From Acidobacteriota bacterium (GTDB taxonomy: Bacteria; Acidobacteriota; Terriglobia; Bryobacterales; Bryobacteraceae), in contig JAPKZB010000096.1 of assembly GCA_026393985.1 (NCBI GenBank), positions 1-64,000 on the forward strand: a stretch of DNA of 64,000 nucleotides. The letters are read 5' to 3'. The notes below the pieces were generated by a model. That model was not told the DNA's origin, searched no databases, and was given only the letters and a program-made list of their open reading frames with translations. Below, in pieces: positions 1 through 8,658 of the stretch; position 1 is the first letter of the stretch, and the number at the start of each line of letters is the position of its first letter. Both the position numbers and the translations under genes were made by a program.

Positions 1-10
1 GTTGTGCGCG
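1..10. repeat. Tail of a further copy of the 81-bp palindromic element (cut by window edge)
   Basis: The first ten bases read GTTGTGCGCG, identical to the last ten bases of the two complete copies at 23-103 and 7617-7697. The rest would lie left of the window. If so, two copies stand in tandem with a 12-base spacer. A ten-base match to a GC-rich motif could also be chance. Confidence 0.4.
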
Positions 11-22
11 TGGTCCCTAAAA

Positions 23-103
23 GCGCACAGGCCGCGCAGTCCCGGCACTGACGGGCGAGGAACTCGCCCCCCCTGCCGGGCCGAAGCGAGTCCGTTGTGC
101 GCG
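23..103. repeat. 81-bp nested palindromic repeat, copy A
   Basis: This copy matches 7617-7697 at 75 of 81 positions without gaps. It holds three nested inverted repeats: GCGCACA (23-29) with TGTGCGC (96-102), CCCGGCA (41-47) with TGCCGGG (74-80), and GGGCGAG (53-59) with CTCGCCC (63-69) around a GAA loop. This is the layout of a REP-like or miniature mobile element that can form a cruciform or RNA hairpin. It lies directly after the stop codon of the STAS gene and would fall in that gene's 3' untranslated region. I do not recognise a named repeat family. Confidence 0.8.
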
Positions 104-107
104 TTCC

Positions 108-449
108 TCAGAAGCTGGCAATCGCCTTCGCTTCGTCGTCATGGACTTCAAACACCGTGTACAGCTTCGTGATCTGCAGCAAGTCCTGTACCCGCTTGGT
201 CAAGTGCAGCAGCTTCAGCGCCCCGCCGCTATTGGAGACGCTCGTGAAGGCCGCCACCAGCTCGCCAATGCCCGAGCTGTCGATGTAGGTGACGTTCCCC
301 AGGTTCAGAAGCACCTTCTTGTTGCCCCCGGCCACCAGCTCCTTTGCCTTCTCCCGCAACACAACGGAGCCGTCCCCCAGCGTAATTTTTCCTGCGACGT
401 CCAAGATGGTGACATCGCCGCTCAAACGAGATTCAATGGTAACGCTCAC
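108..449 (-). CDS. STAS-domain anti-sigma factor antagonist (RsbV/SpoIIAA-like)
   Basis: A 113-residue protein made of one STAS domain. The motif DSSG at about residues 57-60 is the phosphoacceptor site of the SpoIIAA/RsbV family, where a kinase/anti-sigma factor phosphorylates the serine and a PP2C phosphatase reverses it. I chose the GTG at 449 because GGAGGAGG lies just upstream and the STAS fold starts there; a longer frame reaches 515 without family support. The gene is divergent from the FHA-SpoIIE phosphatase at 568, its likely partner. The anti-sigma kinase and sigma factor are not in the window. A palindromic repeat follows the stop codon. Confidence 0.9.
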   Translation of the reverse strand: MSVTIESRLSGDVTILDVAGKITLGDGSVVLREKAKELVAGGNKKVLLNLGNVTYIDSSGIGELVAAFTSVSNSGGALKLLHLTKRVQDLLQITKLYTVFEVHDDEAKAIASF

Positions 450-567
450 GCTTCCTCCTCCAATTTGAAGAGCCCGGACTGTGCCCGCGCCCCTGTTAGA
501 CTTAAGATACCCCAACAGTATAGCTGCCCTTGTGCCGCCGTACCACCCCGGATAGGACTACCGAGTT

Positions 568-2241
568 ATGCACGCTCCCGCTCCCGTTGAGATCCAGGTA
601 CAAGGTCAGGATGGCCCCCAGCGGCTTCTCCGGGTCGTCGAATCCCCCTTCGTCGTGGGCCGCGCCGATACGGCCGCCCTCGCCTCTCCCGCCGACACCA
701 TGCTGTCGCGCCTCCACTGCGCCCTCGAATTCCTCGACAACCGCTGGACCGTCCGCGACCTCGGCAGCAAAAACGGCACCTCCGTCAACGGCCAGCCCCT
801 AACCCAGGCGCACCCCCTCTCCCCCGGAGATACCATCACCGCCGGCCACCTCGTCATCACCTTCCAGCCCCAACAAAGCCGCCAGGCCACTGTTCGGTCC
901 CCCCTCGAATTCGTCGATGAGCCCCACGCCGAGGCCCCTGCCTCCTCCACCGTCATCTTCCGCCTCGACCCCGCCAAGCTCTCCCCCGTCGCTCTCCCTT
1001 CCTCGCCCCAAACCCCCGACCTCACCACCCGTCGCATCGATGCCCTCGTCAAAGCCGGCAAAGAACTCGCCGGCTTCCGGCCCCTCGGCGAACTCTTCGA
1101 GGTCATCCTCGAACTCAGCCTCCAGGCCGTCGACGCCAAACGCGGCGTCCTCATGACCATCGAAAACGGCCAGCTCCTTGCCCGCGCTCACCGTGGCGAA
1201 GGCTTCCGCGTCTCGAAAGCCGTCCGCGACAAGGTCATCAACGAAAGCTCCTCCCTCCTCGTCCGTGACGCCTCCCTCGACGCCCTGCTCCAATCGAGCG
1301 CCACCATCGTCCAGCAGCGCATCCGCAGCCTCATGGCCGTCCCCCTCCAGACCGACACCCAGGTCACCGGCCTCCTCTACGTCGACGCCACCGACTTCGT
1401 CCGCTCCTTCGACGCCAACGACCTCAGCCTCCTCACCGTCCTCGCCAATATCGCCGCCATCCGCATCGAACACTCCCGCCTGCTCGAAGTCGAACAGGCC
1501 GAAAAGTTCATGGCCCGCGAACTCGAACAGGCCGCCGAAATCCAGCGCGGCCTCCTCCCCCGCCAAACACCCGAAATCCCCGGCCTCCAACTCGCCGGCC
1601 GCAGCGCCCCTTGCCGGTCGGTCGGCGGCGACTACTTCGACTTCTTCCCCCTCGCCGACGGCCGCCTCGCCTTCCTCGTTGCCGATGTCGCCGGTAAAGG
1701 CCTCTCCGCCGCCCTGTTAATGTCCAATCTCCAGGCCCGCGTGCAGGCCCTCATGGAGGTCGAATCCGACATCGCCCGCCTCGTCACTCGCCTCAATCAC
1801 AGCCTCAAAGCCAATACCCCGGACAACAAGTTCATCACCGGCTTCTTCGCCATCCTCGATCCACGTACCGGCTCCATGACCTACACCAACGCCGGCCACA
1901 ATCCCCCCGTCCTCGTCCGCCGCAACGGCAAAGCCGAACTCCTCACCGCCGGCGGACCCGTCCTCGGCATCCTCCCCAACATCCCCTACCTCGGCGGCCA
2001 AACCATCCTCGCCCCCGGCGAAAGCCTCGTCCTCTACTCCGACGGCGTCTCGGAAGCCCCCAACTCCGCCGGCGAAGAGTTCGGCGAAGACGCCATCGCC
2101 CAGATCGCCCTCGCCTGCCACGACCGCTCCGCCCAGGAAACCATGCTCGAAATCGGCCGCCAACTCCGCGCCTTTCTCGGCGATCGCCAACCCGTCGACG
2201 ACGTCACCCTCCTCATCGTCCGCCGACTTCCCACCGCCTGA
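568..2241 (+). CDS. FHA-GAF-SpoIIE (PP2C) serine phosphatase, RsbU-like
   Basis: 557 residues. An N-terminal FHA domain (about 10-95) shows the phosphothreonine-binding signatures RLHC and SKNGT. A GAF-like sensor follows (about 155-300), then a coiled linker rich in Glu and Gln, then a SpoIIE/PP2C phosphatase domain (about 330-555). In that domain GGDYFDFF, DVAGKG, NAGHNPP and YSDGVSEA carry the metal-binding aspartates. The family dephosphorylates STAS antagonists, and the divergent STAS gene at 108-449 is the obvious substrate. The FHA domain suggests an input from Ser/Thr kinases, which is inference. Ribosome binding in front of the ATG is weak. Codons are strongly C-ending. Confidence 0.92.
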   Translation: MHAPAPVEIQVQGQDGPQRLLRVVESPFVVGRADTAALASPADTMLSRLHCALEFLDNRWTVRDLGSKNGTSVNGQPLTQAHPLSPGDTITAGHLVITFQPQQSRQATVRSPLEFVDEPHAEAPASSTVIFRLDPAKLSPVALPSSPQTPDLTTRRIDALVKAGKELAGFRPLGELFEVILELSLQAVDAKRGVLMTIENGQLLARAHRGEGFRVSKAVRDKVINESSSLLVRDASLDALLQSSATIVQQRIRSLMAVPLQTDTQVTGLLYVDATDFVRSFDANDLSLLTVLANIAAIRIEHSRLLEVEQAEKFMARELEQAAEIQRGLLPRQTPEIPGLQLAGRSAPCRSVGGDYFDFFPLADGRLAFLVADVAGKGLSAALLMSNLQARVQALMEVESDIARLVTRLNHSLKANTPDNKFITGFFAILDPRTGSMTYTNAGHNPPVLVRRNGKAELLTAGGPVLGILPNIPYLGGQTILAPGESLVLYSDGVSEAPNSAGEEFGEDAIAQIALACHDRSAQETMLEIGRQLRAFLGDRQPVDDVTLLIVRRLPTA

Positions 2242-2243
2242 CC

Positions 2244-2861
2244 CTAGCGCTGCGGAAAGCCCGGCGCCGCCATCACCTCGCGCATCTGCTTCACGTGCCG
2301 CTCGGTGTGCGCGCTGATCATAAACAGCATCTGGTAGAGGTCCATCTCCATCCCGGGACCCATCCCAAAGTACCGCCCTCGTAAATCGGCCTTGGTCTGC
2401 TCCACCATCGCAATCGTCTCGTCCCGCCGCTGCCGGAACAGATCAATCACCTGCGGCTGCCCCCCCAGTTTCCCCATCGGCCGCAGCGGCTCCGGCGCCT
2501 GCGCCTTCTGCGACCGGTCGCTGATCATTACCGCCACCTTGGCGTCCATCGCCTCCCGATCCTTCCGCCGCGCCTCCCGCTTGGCCTCGTCCACCGCCGC
2601 CTTCTCGATCGTCCCCGTCAGCAATCCCCGCAGAAACGTCTCGCTCTCCGTCAAGTGCTCGGCGCATTCGGCCACGCTCCACCGGTCCGGACCCGGCTTG
2701 AACTTCCACTGCGCCTCGCTCAGGTTCGCCGTCGCGTCCACAAATAACTTCCGCGTCGCGTGCAGATGGCTCATCGCCCGGTCCCGCTCCCCTTGGCTCA
2801 ACGTCTCGGCGCCCAGCGCCATCAGACTACAGAAAAAAACAACTACGGTTTTGCGCAGCAT
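2244..2861 (-). CDS. Secreted DinB-like four-helix protein
   Basis: About 205 residues. The start at 2861 gives a clean signal peptide (MLRKTVVVFFCSLMALGA); a longer reading to 2936 adds only non-hydrophobic residues. The mature part has a Trp-Ser-Val-Ala-Glu-Cys-Ala-Glu-His segment followed by later His residues (HTERH). This is the spacing of DinB/DUF664 metalloproteins, whose three histidines bind a divalent metal. Such proteins resemble mycothiol- or bacillithiol-dependent transferases, but the substrate here is unknown. It converges with the RsbU-like gene, with only two bases between stops, and is divergent from the HD-GYP gene. Confidence 0.8.
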   Translation of the reverse strand: MLRKTVVVFFCSLMALGAETLSQGERDRAMSHLHATRKLFVDATANLSEAQWKFKPGPDRWSVAECAEHLTESETFLRGLLTGTIEKAAVDEAKREARRKDREAMDAKVAVMISDRSQKAQAPEPLRPMGKLGGQPQVIDLFRQRRDETIAMVEQTKADLRGRYFGMGPGMEMDLYQMLFMISAHTERHVKQMREVMAAPGFPQR

Positions 2862-2878
2862 TGCCCTTAGTCTATCTA

Positions 2879-4150
2879 ATGTTTCCCGTCCTGCCGCCGA
2901 TAGATCCAGTGAAGTGGTTGACCTTGATGCCTGCATCCGAACGTTACAACGCCGTCCTGTCTGACGTCCCCCAAACCGTCACCCCCCAGGCAGTTGCTGA
3001 CGTTGGCTCACTGCGCTTTGGCCCAGAACGCCCTCCCCTGGGCCTGGACCTCGGAGGAGCGCAGCCCGCCTCGGAGCAAGCCGCGTCGACAACCACTTCC
3101 CCCACCGCTCCCAAAATCCTGCTCGTCGATGGCAACCCCATCAATCGACGCCTTCTCAAGTCGATGCTGCGTCTGGGCAACTACGAGTTCCTCGAAGCCG
3201 AAACCGGCCTGCGTGCCCTCGAAATCATCGGTGGGCAGAATGTCGACCTTATCATCCTCGATCTGCTCCTGCCCGGCCTCGGTGGCACCGAACTCTGCCG
3301 GCGGATGAAGGCCAACCGGAAAACGCAGTTCATCCCCATCCTCATGGTCACCAGCGTCTCCGGCCACGACTTCGAAGTCGAAGGCATCGAGTCCGGCGCC
3401 GACGAGTATCTGAAGATGCCGCTGCACCCCTCGGTCGTGCGCGCCCGCGTCCAATCGCTACTTCGCCACAAGGCCGCCGTCGATTCCCTCGAAGAGGCCG
3501 AAACCATTCTCTTTGCCCTCGCGCAAGCCGTCGAAAACCGCGATATGGGCACCGGCCAGCACTGTGAGCGACTCGCCATCTACAGCGTCGCCCTCGGCCT
3601 CGCGCTCGGTCTTCCCCGCCAGGATCTCGTGGCTCTCTACCGGGGCGGCTTCCTGCACGACATCGGCAAGATCGCCGTGCCCGACGCTATCCTGCTCGGC
3701 ACCGGCAAACTGACCGAAGAGCAATGGCGCATCATGCAGCGCCACACCGTCCATGGCGTCGAAATCTGCCAGCCGATGAAGACGCTGGCCTCCGTCCTGC
3801 CCATCATCCGCAGCCATCACGAACGCTGGGACGGCACCGGCTATCCGGACGGCCTGCGGGGCGAGGAGATTCCTCTGCTTGCCCGCATCCTCCAAGTGGT
3901 CGACATCTTCGACGCGCTCACCACCGCGCGCAGCTACAAACCGGCCTACTCCAAGGACGAGGCGCTCGAGATTCTCAAGATGGAGGCTGCCAAAGGCTGG
4001 CGCGATACGGAACTCGTCGCGCTCTTTGTCAGCATGCAGAGCGGCGCCTTTCTCGACTCCCGCGCCCTCATCGAGTCCGCCTGGCCCGAACTCAACTCTA
4101 CCCTGCAATCTCTGCAGAACATGAACCGCCACCTGCGCGGCCAAATCTAG
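2879..4150 (+). CDS. Response regulator with HD-GYP domain (c-di-GMP phosphodiesterase)
   Basis: About 423 residues. After a low-complexity N-terminus of some 75 residues comes a receiver domain with the phosphoacceptor Asp in LIILDLLLPG and the conserved Lys in LKMPLHP. A short coiled linker leads to an HD-GYP domain: HDIGK near residue 260 and HHERWDGTGYPDG near 313-325 are the metal and signature motifs. HD-GYP proteins hydrolyse c-di-GMP, and the receiver implies control by a histidine kinase not seen here. The start is uncertain: ATG at 2879 and ATG at 2927 are both possible, neither with a clear ribosome-binding site. The gene ends four bases inside the convergent prmA. Confidence 0.9.
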   Translation: MFPVLPPIDPVKWLTLMPASERYNAVLSDVPQTVTPQAVADVGSLRFGPERPPLGLDLGGAQPASEQAASTTTSPTAPKILLVDGNPINRRLLKSMLRLGNYEFLEAETGLRALEIIGGQNVDLIILDLLLPGLGGTELCRRMKANRKTQFIPILMVTSVSGHDFEVEGIESGADEYLKMPLHPSVVRARVQSLLRHKAAVDSLEEAETILFALAQAVENRDMGTGQHCERLAIYSVALGLALGLPRQDLVALYRGGFLHDIGKIAVPDAILLGTGKLTEEQWRIMQRHTVHGVEICQPMKTLASVLPIIRSHHERWDGTGYPDGLRGEEIPLLARILQVVDIFDALTTARSYKPAYSKDEALEILKMEAAKGWRDTELVALFVSMQSGAFLDSRALIESAWPELNSTLQSLQNMNRHLRGQI

Positions 4151-4902
4151 CCCTCCGGCCCCGCCGCCGCCCACACCGCGCACCAGCCGTCGCGCACCCG
4201 CTGCGCCCTTACCCGAAGCCTCGCCGTCAGCTCCGGGATCTGCTCCACCAGAAAACCGCTCAACAGCAGCGGAGCCCCCAGCCGCTCCAACTCAGGCAAG
4301 ATCTCCCGCATCACCGCCAAGTGGATGTTGCACACCACCAGATCCGCACACCCCGCCCGCGCCGCGTCCGCCGAACCCTGCCACGACGCCGCATGCTCTC
4401 GCGCCAACCCCACCGCCGCCGGCTCCACATCGCACGCCCACACGCTCCCAGCGCCCAGTGCCCGCGCCGCCGCACTCAGAATCCCCGTACCCGTCCCTAC
4501 GTCCAGCACCCGCTGCCCCGGCCGCAATACCTGTTCGAGCAACTCGAGACACAGCTGCGTCGTCTGGTGCTCCCCGCCGCCAAACACGCTCGCCCCAATC
4601 ATCTTCAGGCGCAGCCTCCCCTCCGGCGTCGGATCGTCCCGCCAGGGCGGACACAGGAAAAACCGCTCCCCCACCAGCAGCGGCTCCCAATCCTCCCACC
4701 AACTGTGCGCTGCTTCGGCCACGGGAGCCGCGACGCCCCCGTGCACCGCCACAAATCGTTCCGCCGTCGCCGCGGAGGCGAAGAAGACCTGATAGCCCTC
4801 TTCGTCCTCCCACACGCCCTGCATCGGGTACTCGCCAGGCCAATCGGCCAGCAGCTCCTCCCACTCGGCAGCCTTGCGCTGTAATCGTACCGAGTAGCTC
4901 AC
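4147..4902 (-). CDS. prmA: Ribosomal protein L11 methyltransferase
   Basis: 251 residues. The SAM-binding motif VLDVGTGTGILSAAA, an acidic residue at the end of the next strand (ACDVEP) and the catalytic-loop motif VVCNI, equivalent to VVANI in PrmA, identify an L11 lysine methyltransferase. The N-terminal substrate domain is shorter than in the E. coli enzyme (about 290 residues). It begins with a GTG that shares one base with the TAG stop of the upstream esterase, so it is probably translated by coupling at the end of the ggt-esterase-prmA operon. Other small-molecule methyltransferases share the fold, but the VVCNI loop favours PrmA. Confidence 0.85.
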   Translation of the reverse strand: MSYSVRLQRKAAEWEELLADWPGEYPMQGVWEDEEGYQVFFASAATAERFVAVHGGVAAPVAEAAHSWWEDWEPLLVGERFFLCPPWRDDPTPEGRLRLKMIGASVFGGGEHQTTQLCLELLEQVLRPGQRVLDVGTGTGILSAAARALGAGSVWACDVEPAAVGLAREHAASWQGSADAARAGCADLVVCNIHLAVMREILPELERLGAPLLLSGFLVEQIPELTARLRVRAQRVRDGWCAVWAAAGPEG

Positions 4903-6131
4903 TATTCCCGGTTCAGCGCCTTCACGCGCCAGTACGGCTTCGCCTTCTCGGCCGGATCCATCACAAACGTCTCGCTCGTCTTGGCCGGATCATAGCCCCG
5001 CCACAGCCACGTCAGCGCCTCGGGCGCCTGCGCGTTGCCCTGCGCCGTGCTGTGGCCGCCGTTGCCCCAGGTGAACTTGAAGTCGTACTCCTTCATCTTC
5101 AGCGAATTGGCCATCTGGATATTCTGCAGCGGCCACGACCCATGGTCGTTCTCAAGGTCGTTCGAACTGTCCTGCAGCCAAACCCGGATGTTCTTCCGCG
5201 GGCTCTTCCGCAGCCAGAACGGATAGATGTTCCCTCCATCCTTCTGCCCCGGCTTCCACTGAATGCTCGTATACGTCCCGATCCGCGAAAACACCCGCGA
5301 GTACCGCTCGGTATCAAACCACGCCACCGTAAACGCGCAGATCGCCCCCGAACTCTCCCCCATAATCGCCCGCGAATAGGCATCCTTCCGGATGTTGTAC
5401 TTCGCCTCGACGTCCTTGACGATCTCCTCGCGCAGGAACCGCGCGTACGTATCGTCCACCGTGTCGTACTGAATCGACCGCATTCGCCGCTCGCCAATCA
5501 TCCCCGGGCTGATCATCACCGTAATCGCCACAGGGATCCGCTTCTGATGCGTCAGATTATCGAGCGTAATCAGCAGCCGGTTGGCGCCCTCCCGGTTGGC
5601 GTAGCCCTGGCCATCCTGCACGACAAACAGCGCTGCCGCCGTCGCCGCGCTGTACTGCGCCGGCACGTACACCCAATAGTTCGTCACCATCCCGGGATAG
5701 ACCTTGCTCGTGTGCACAATCTTGTCGGACAGCTTGCCCGCCGGCGCTGCCGCATTCTCATACGAGTCCGGCCCGAAAGCAGGGAAGTCGATCGGTGGAT
5801 TCGTCTGGCCGTCAATCGTAATCGCATACCGGTGGCTCGTGCCCGTCTTGAGCGTCGCCCGCGCCATCCAAAAGTCCGATCCCTTCAGCCGTGTAAACTT
5901 TGGCCCCGGCGCCTCGTCCAACTCCAGCACCGGCGTGGTCTTGGCCTCGGCGGCGAACAAAAACTCGCCGTTGTAGCCCGCCGCGCCGCGGCCCTGCCGC
6001 AGGATCTTCCCGAGCGCCGCCTTGAATTCGGCCGAGTTCGGCGACTTCTTGGCCTGCGCCAGCAACTCCTGCGCCGGGTCGGCCGCCGTCAGCGATGCGG
6101 CCATCAACAAAAGGGTAAGTACAGGTTTCAT
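4902..6131 (-). CDS. Secreted alpha/beta-hydrolase esterase (Fes/enterochelin-esterase-like)
   Basis: About 409 residues with a signal peptide (MKPVLTLLLMAASLTAA). A carbohydrate-binding/immunoglobulin-like N-terminal part (about 60-150) precedes an esterase domain. The nucleophile elbow reads GESSGA, and a late GGHST may supply the histidine. This arrangement is typical of the Fes/esterase-D group that includes siderophore and feruloyl esterases; the substrate cannot be read from sequence. The ATG at 6131 overlaps the stop of the upstream ggt frame (ATGA), which implies coupled translation. Since that upstream gene carries a frameshift, ribosomes reading it would stop early and coupling may be lost. 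Confidence 0.82.
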   Translation of the reverse strand: MKPVLTLLLMAASLTAADPAQELLAQAKKSPNSAEFKAALGKILRQGRGAAGYNGEFLFAAEAKTTPVLELDEAPGPKFTRLKGSDFWMARATLKTGTSHRYAITIDGQTNPPIDFPAFGPDSYENAAAPAGKLSDKIVHTSKVYPGMVTNYWVYVPAQYSAATAAALFVVQDGQGYANREGANRLLITLDNLTHQKRIPVAITVMISPGMIGERRMRSIQYDTVDDTYARFLREEIVKDVEAKYNIRKDAYSRAIMGESSGAICAFTVAWFDTERYSRVFSRIGTYTSIQWKPGQKDGGNIYPFWLRKSPRKNIRVWLQDSSNDLENDHGSWPLQNIQMANSLKMKEYDFKFTWGNGGHSTAQGNAQAPEALTWLWRGYDPAKTSETFVMDPAEKAKPYWRVKALNRE

Positions 6132-7719
6132 GGTTTCCAAAAATTCTCCGGTTCCGGAATGGCCGCCCCGTCCTTGCGCGGGTCCAAGGCGCCGTATCTC
6201 ACTTTCGTCTTGCGGTCGAACGCCACCGCCTGGCCGCCGCCCACGCGTGAAGAGTACGCGGCGCGAACATCGATCTGGTGGCCAAGCCTCCGCAGCCGGT
6301 CCAGCTCCGGGGCAGGGAAGCGGTTCTCAATCTGCACCCCGCAGCCCTCCGGCTCTCGCCGCGTAAACCGCGGCGACGCTATCGCCGCTTGAATATTCAT
6401 CTTCTGATCCACCAGATAAGACACAGACTGCGCATGCGCCTGCTCCTGGTCGACGCCGCCCTTAATCCCGAACGCCACCCGCGAATCCCCGTGCATCAGA
6501 AAGCCTGGGATGATCGTATGCAGCGGCCGCTTGTGGGGCGCGACGCGGTTGACGTGCTGCGGGTCGGGGTCGAACAACCCGCCCGGGTCCGCCACCGCCA
6601 GGTAAATCGTGTTCTTCAACTTCCCCGGCTCGCCCGCCCGCACATCGCACTGCGCCCGGTTCGGGCCAATCCGTCGGGCCCGCTCGGCGGCATACGCCTG
6701 CGACAGCAGCCCGTCCGTCGGAATCGATGCAAACTTCGGATCCGTCACAGACCGCCGCAAATCCATTACCGAAAGCTTCTGCGCCTCGATCTTGAAGTGC
6801 CGATCCAGTTGCGCGCCCGGCCTGGTTTCGAGGATGTTCAACATCTCGAGCGCCGATCCCCCTGCCCGTTCGGCGGCAGCTCAAATACCCTCGCCCCGCG
6901 GTAGGTCGTCGAGAGCGGCTCGACAAACTCGCTCTCGTACTCCGGGAAATCGTTGCTCGCCAGCAGCCTGCCCAGCCGCGCCGAAGTCTTCAGAATGTCC
7001 GCCGCCAGCGGCCCTTTGTAGAACCCATCCCGCCCCTGCCGCGCGATGATTTCGTTGGCCCGGGCCAAGTCCGGCGTCTTCCAGATCTCGACCACCGCCG
7101 GCACGCGGCCCGGCCATTTTTCCCCGCTCGTCGCCCGGTCCTCGTGCATGATCTCGGTCACCGGAAAGCCGTTGCGCGCATAGCGAATCGCCGGCGCAAA
7201 CAGCTCGGCCCACAGCAGACGCCCAAACTTCTGATGCATCTTCCACCAGCCGTCCACCGCCCCGGGCATCGTCACCGTATGAATCCCCGTGAATCCGCCC
7301 TGCGGCGCCGCCGTCATCCGCGCCGGCGCCCAGCCGCTCGCGTTCAACCCGGTCAACTTCTCCGTCTGCGCGTCGAAATGCATGGCAAACAGGTCGCCCC
7401 CAATGCCGCACATCATCGGCTCCACCACCCCGAGCATGGCGTTGGCCGCAATCGCCGCATCCACGACCGACCCACCCCGCCCCAATACCCCCGCCGCCAC
7501 CTGCGATGCCGGCGTCTGGCTCGTCGCCGCCACGCCTTGCGTCGTCAAAATCAGCGACCGCGACTGCCAAGGCTCCTGTCCGGAAGCGGCCACCGCGAAA
7601 AGAACAATCAGCAGAAGCGCACAGGCCGCGCAGGCCCGGCACCTACGGGCGAGGAACTCGACCCTCCTGCCGGGCCGAAGCGACTCCGTTGTGCGCGTGT
7701 TTCTTGGAAGAGGATACAT
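6128..7719 (-). pseudogene. ggt: Gamma-glutamyltransferase-like gene, frameshifted and internally deleted
   Basis: The 5' part (7719-6838) encodes the large-subunit half of a GGT-family hydrolase, with PASQVAAGVLGRGGSVVDAA and EPMMCGIGGD. It runs out of frame at a run of five G on the coding strand near 6860-6866; six would restore the frame into SALEMLNILETRPG (down to 6128). In the 3' half, KNTIYLAVADP keeps the likely processing threonine but jumps straight to GGLFDPDP. About 30 residues that normally follow, including the Gly-rich loop (FGSG type), are missing. The extreme N-terminus up to the hydrophobic core CALLLIVLF is encoded by the palindromic repeat at 7617-7697, and no other in-frame start is evident there. 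Three lesions make decay likely; the frameshift alone could be a sequencing error. Confidence 0.78.
7617..7697. repeat. 81-bp nested palindromic repeat, copy B
   Basis: The partner of the copy at 23-103, same orientation, six substitutions and no gaps. The terminal arms GCGCACA (7617-7623) and TGTGCGC (7690-7696) are intact, and the middle arms extend to nine bases (GGCCCGGCA with TGCCGGGCC). One base of the innermost stem is mismatched. It lies at the 5' end of the broken ggt gene, where it encodes residues 8 to about 34 of the only possible reading frame and abuts the hydrophobic signal-peptide core. This suggests insertion into, or replacement of, the original start region. Confidence 0.8.
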
Positions 7720-7758
7720 TCGGGCAATCCGAAGTTATATCATGCAAGAGGTAGGAGG

Positions 7759-8637
7759 GTGTTTTTTCTGCAACGCCGCAATTTCCTCAGCAAGTCCGCC
7801 GCTATCGCCGCCGGCATTAGCCTGCATCACTTCCCGTATCCTCTGTTCGCCAACCCCACGTCCAAGCTGGCCAGCGACCGCATCGCGCTCGGCCCGAAAA
7901 AAGTAATGCTCAGCCGCCTGGCCATGGGTACCGGCACCAACGGCGTGGGCGGCTCCTCCAATCAGACCCGCAAACTCGGCGTCAACGGCCTCGCCGACCT
8001 CTTCCGCGCCGGCTACGATCAGGGCCTGAACTTCTTTGACGCCGCCGACCAGTACGGCACCCACCCCCACGTCCGCCAAGCCCTCAAAAGCGTGCCCCGC
8101 GAAAAGGTCACGGTTCTCTCGAAGACCCACGCCTCCACCGCCGCGGAAATGCGCGCCGACCTCGACCGCTTCCGCCGCGAACTCAATACGGACTACATCG
8201 ACATCCTGCTGCTCCACTGCATGCTCGATAAGAACTGGAACGAAAAAAAGCGCGGCGCCATGGATGTCATCGCCGAAGCGCAGGAACGCGGCATCGTCCG
8301 CACTAAAGGGACCTCCTGCCATACCCTCGATGCGCTCAAGACCGCCGCGGCCGAACCGTGGGTCGAAGTCGACCTCGCCCGCATCAATCCCGCCGGCATC
8401 GCCATGGACGCCGCCCCCGACGTCGTCATTGGCGTCCTCCGCCAGATGAAAGCCGCCGGCAAAGGCATCATCGGCATGAAGATCTTTGGCGCCGGCAAAC
8501 TGCGCAGTAAACCCGACGAGTGCCTGCAGTTCGCGCTCGGCCTTGATTGTGTCGACGTCTTCACCATCGGCGCCGAAAGCCGCGCCGAAATGGAAGACTT
8601 GGTGAAAAAGATCCCCGCGGCCAGCGTCCGCGGATAA
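7759..8637 (+). CDS. Tat-exported aldo/keto reductase-family oxidoreductase
   Basis: About 292 residues from GTG 7759, chosen because AGAGGT lies about six bases upstream and a twin-arginine signal (RRNFLSKSAAIAAG) follows immediately. The body is an AKR barrel: FFDAADQYGTHPHVRQAL holds the catalytic Asp-Tyr pair, and IDILLLHC and VIAEAQERGIVRTKGTSCH match later conserved strands. AKRs reduce carbonyls with NADPH, but the Tat signal implies periplasmic folding, as in other Bryobacterales and planctomycete members of unknown substrate. It heads a same-strand run with a Cys-containing secreted protein, a di-haem peroxidase and a substrate-binding lipoprotein. Confidence 0.85.
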   Translation: MFFLQRRNFLSKSAAIAAGISLHHFPYPLFANPTSKLASDRIALGPKKVMLSRLAMGTGTNGVGGSSNQTRKLGVNGLADLFRAGYDQGLNFFDAADQYGTHPHVRQALKSVPREKVTVLSKTHASTAAEMRADLDRFRRELNTDYIDILLLHCMLDKNWNEKKRGAMDVIAEAQERGIVRTKGTSCHTLDALKTAAAEPWVEVDLARINPAGIAMDAAPDVVIGVLRQMKAAGKGIIGMKIFGAGKLRSKPDECLQFALGLDCVDVFTIGAESRAEMEDLVKKIPAASVRG

Positions 8638-8658
8638 AATCAGTTCAGGAGATCTCAA

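Noticed and set aside
4458-6392. A 644-codon plus-strand frame opposite prmA and the esterase
   Set aside because: Pro/Arg-rich shadow without motifs; the minus-strand genes are well supported.
6838-6870. Programmed ribosomal frameshifting in the G run of ggt
   Set aside because: The 3' half also lacks an essential block, so the gene would remain inactive after a frameshift; decay or sequence error is more economical.
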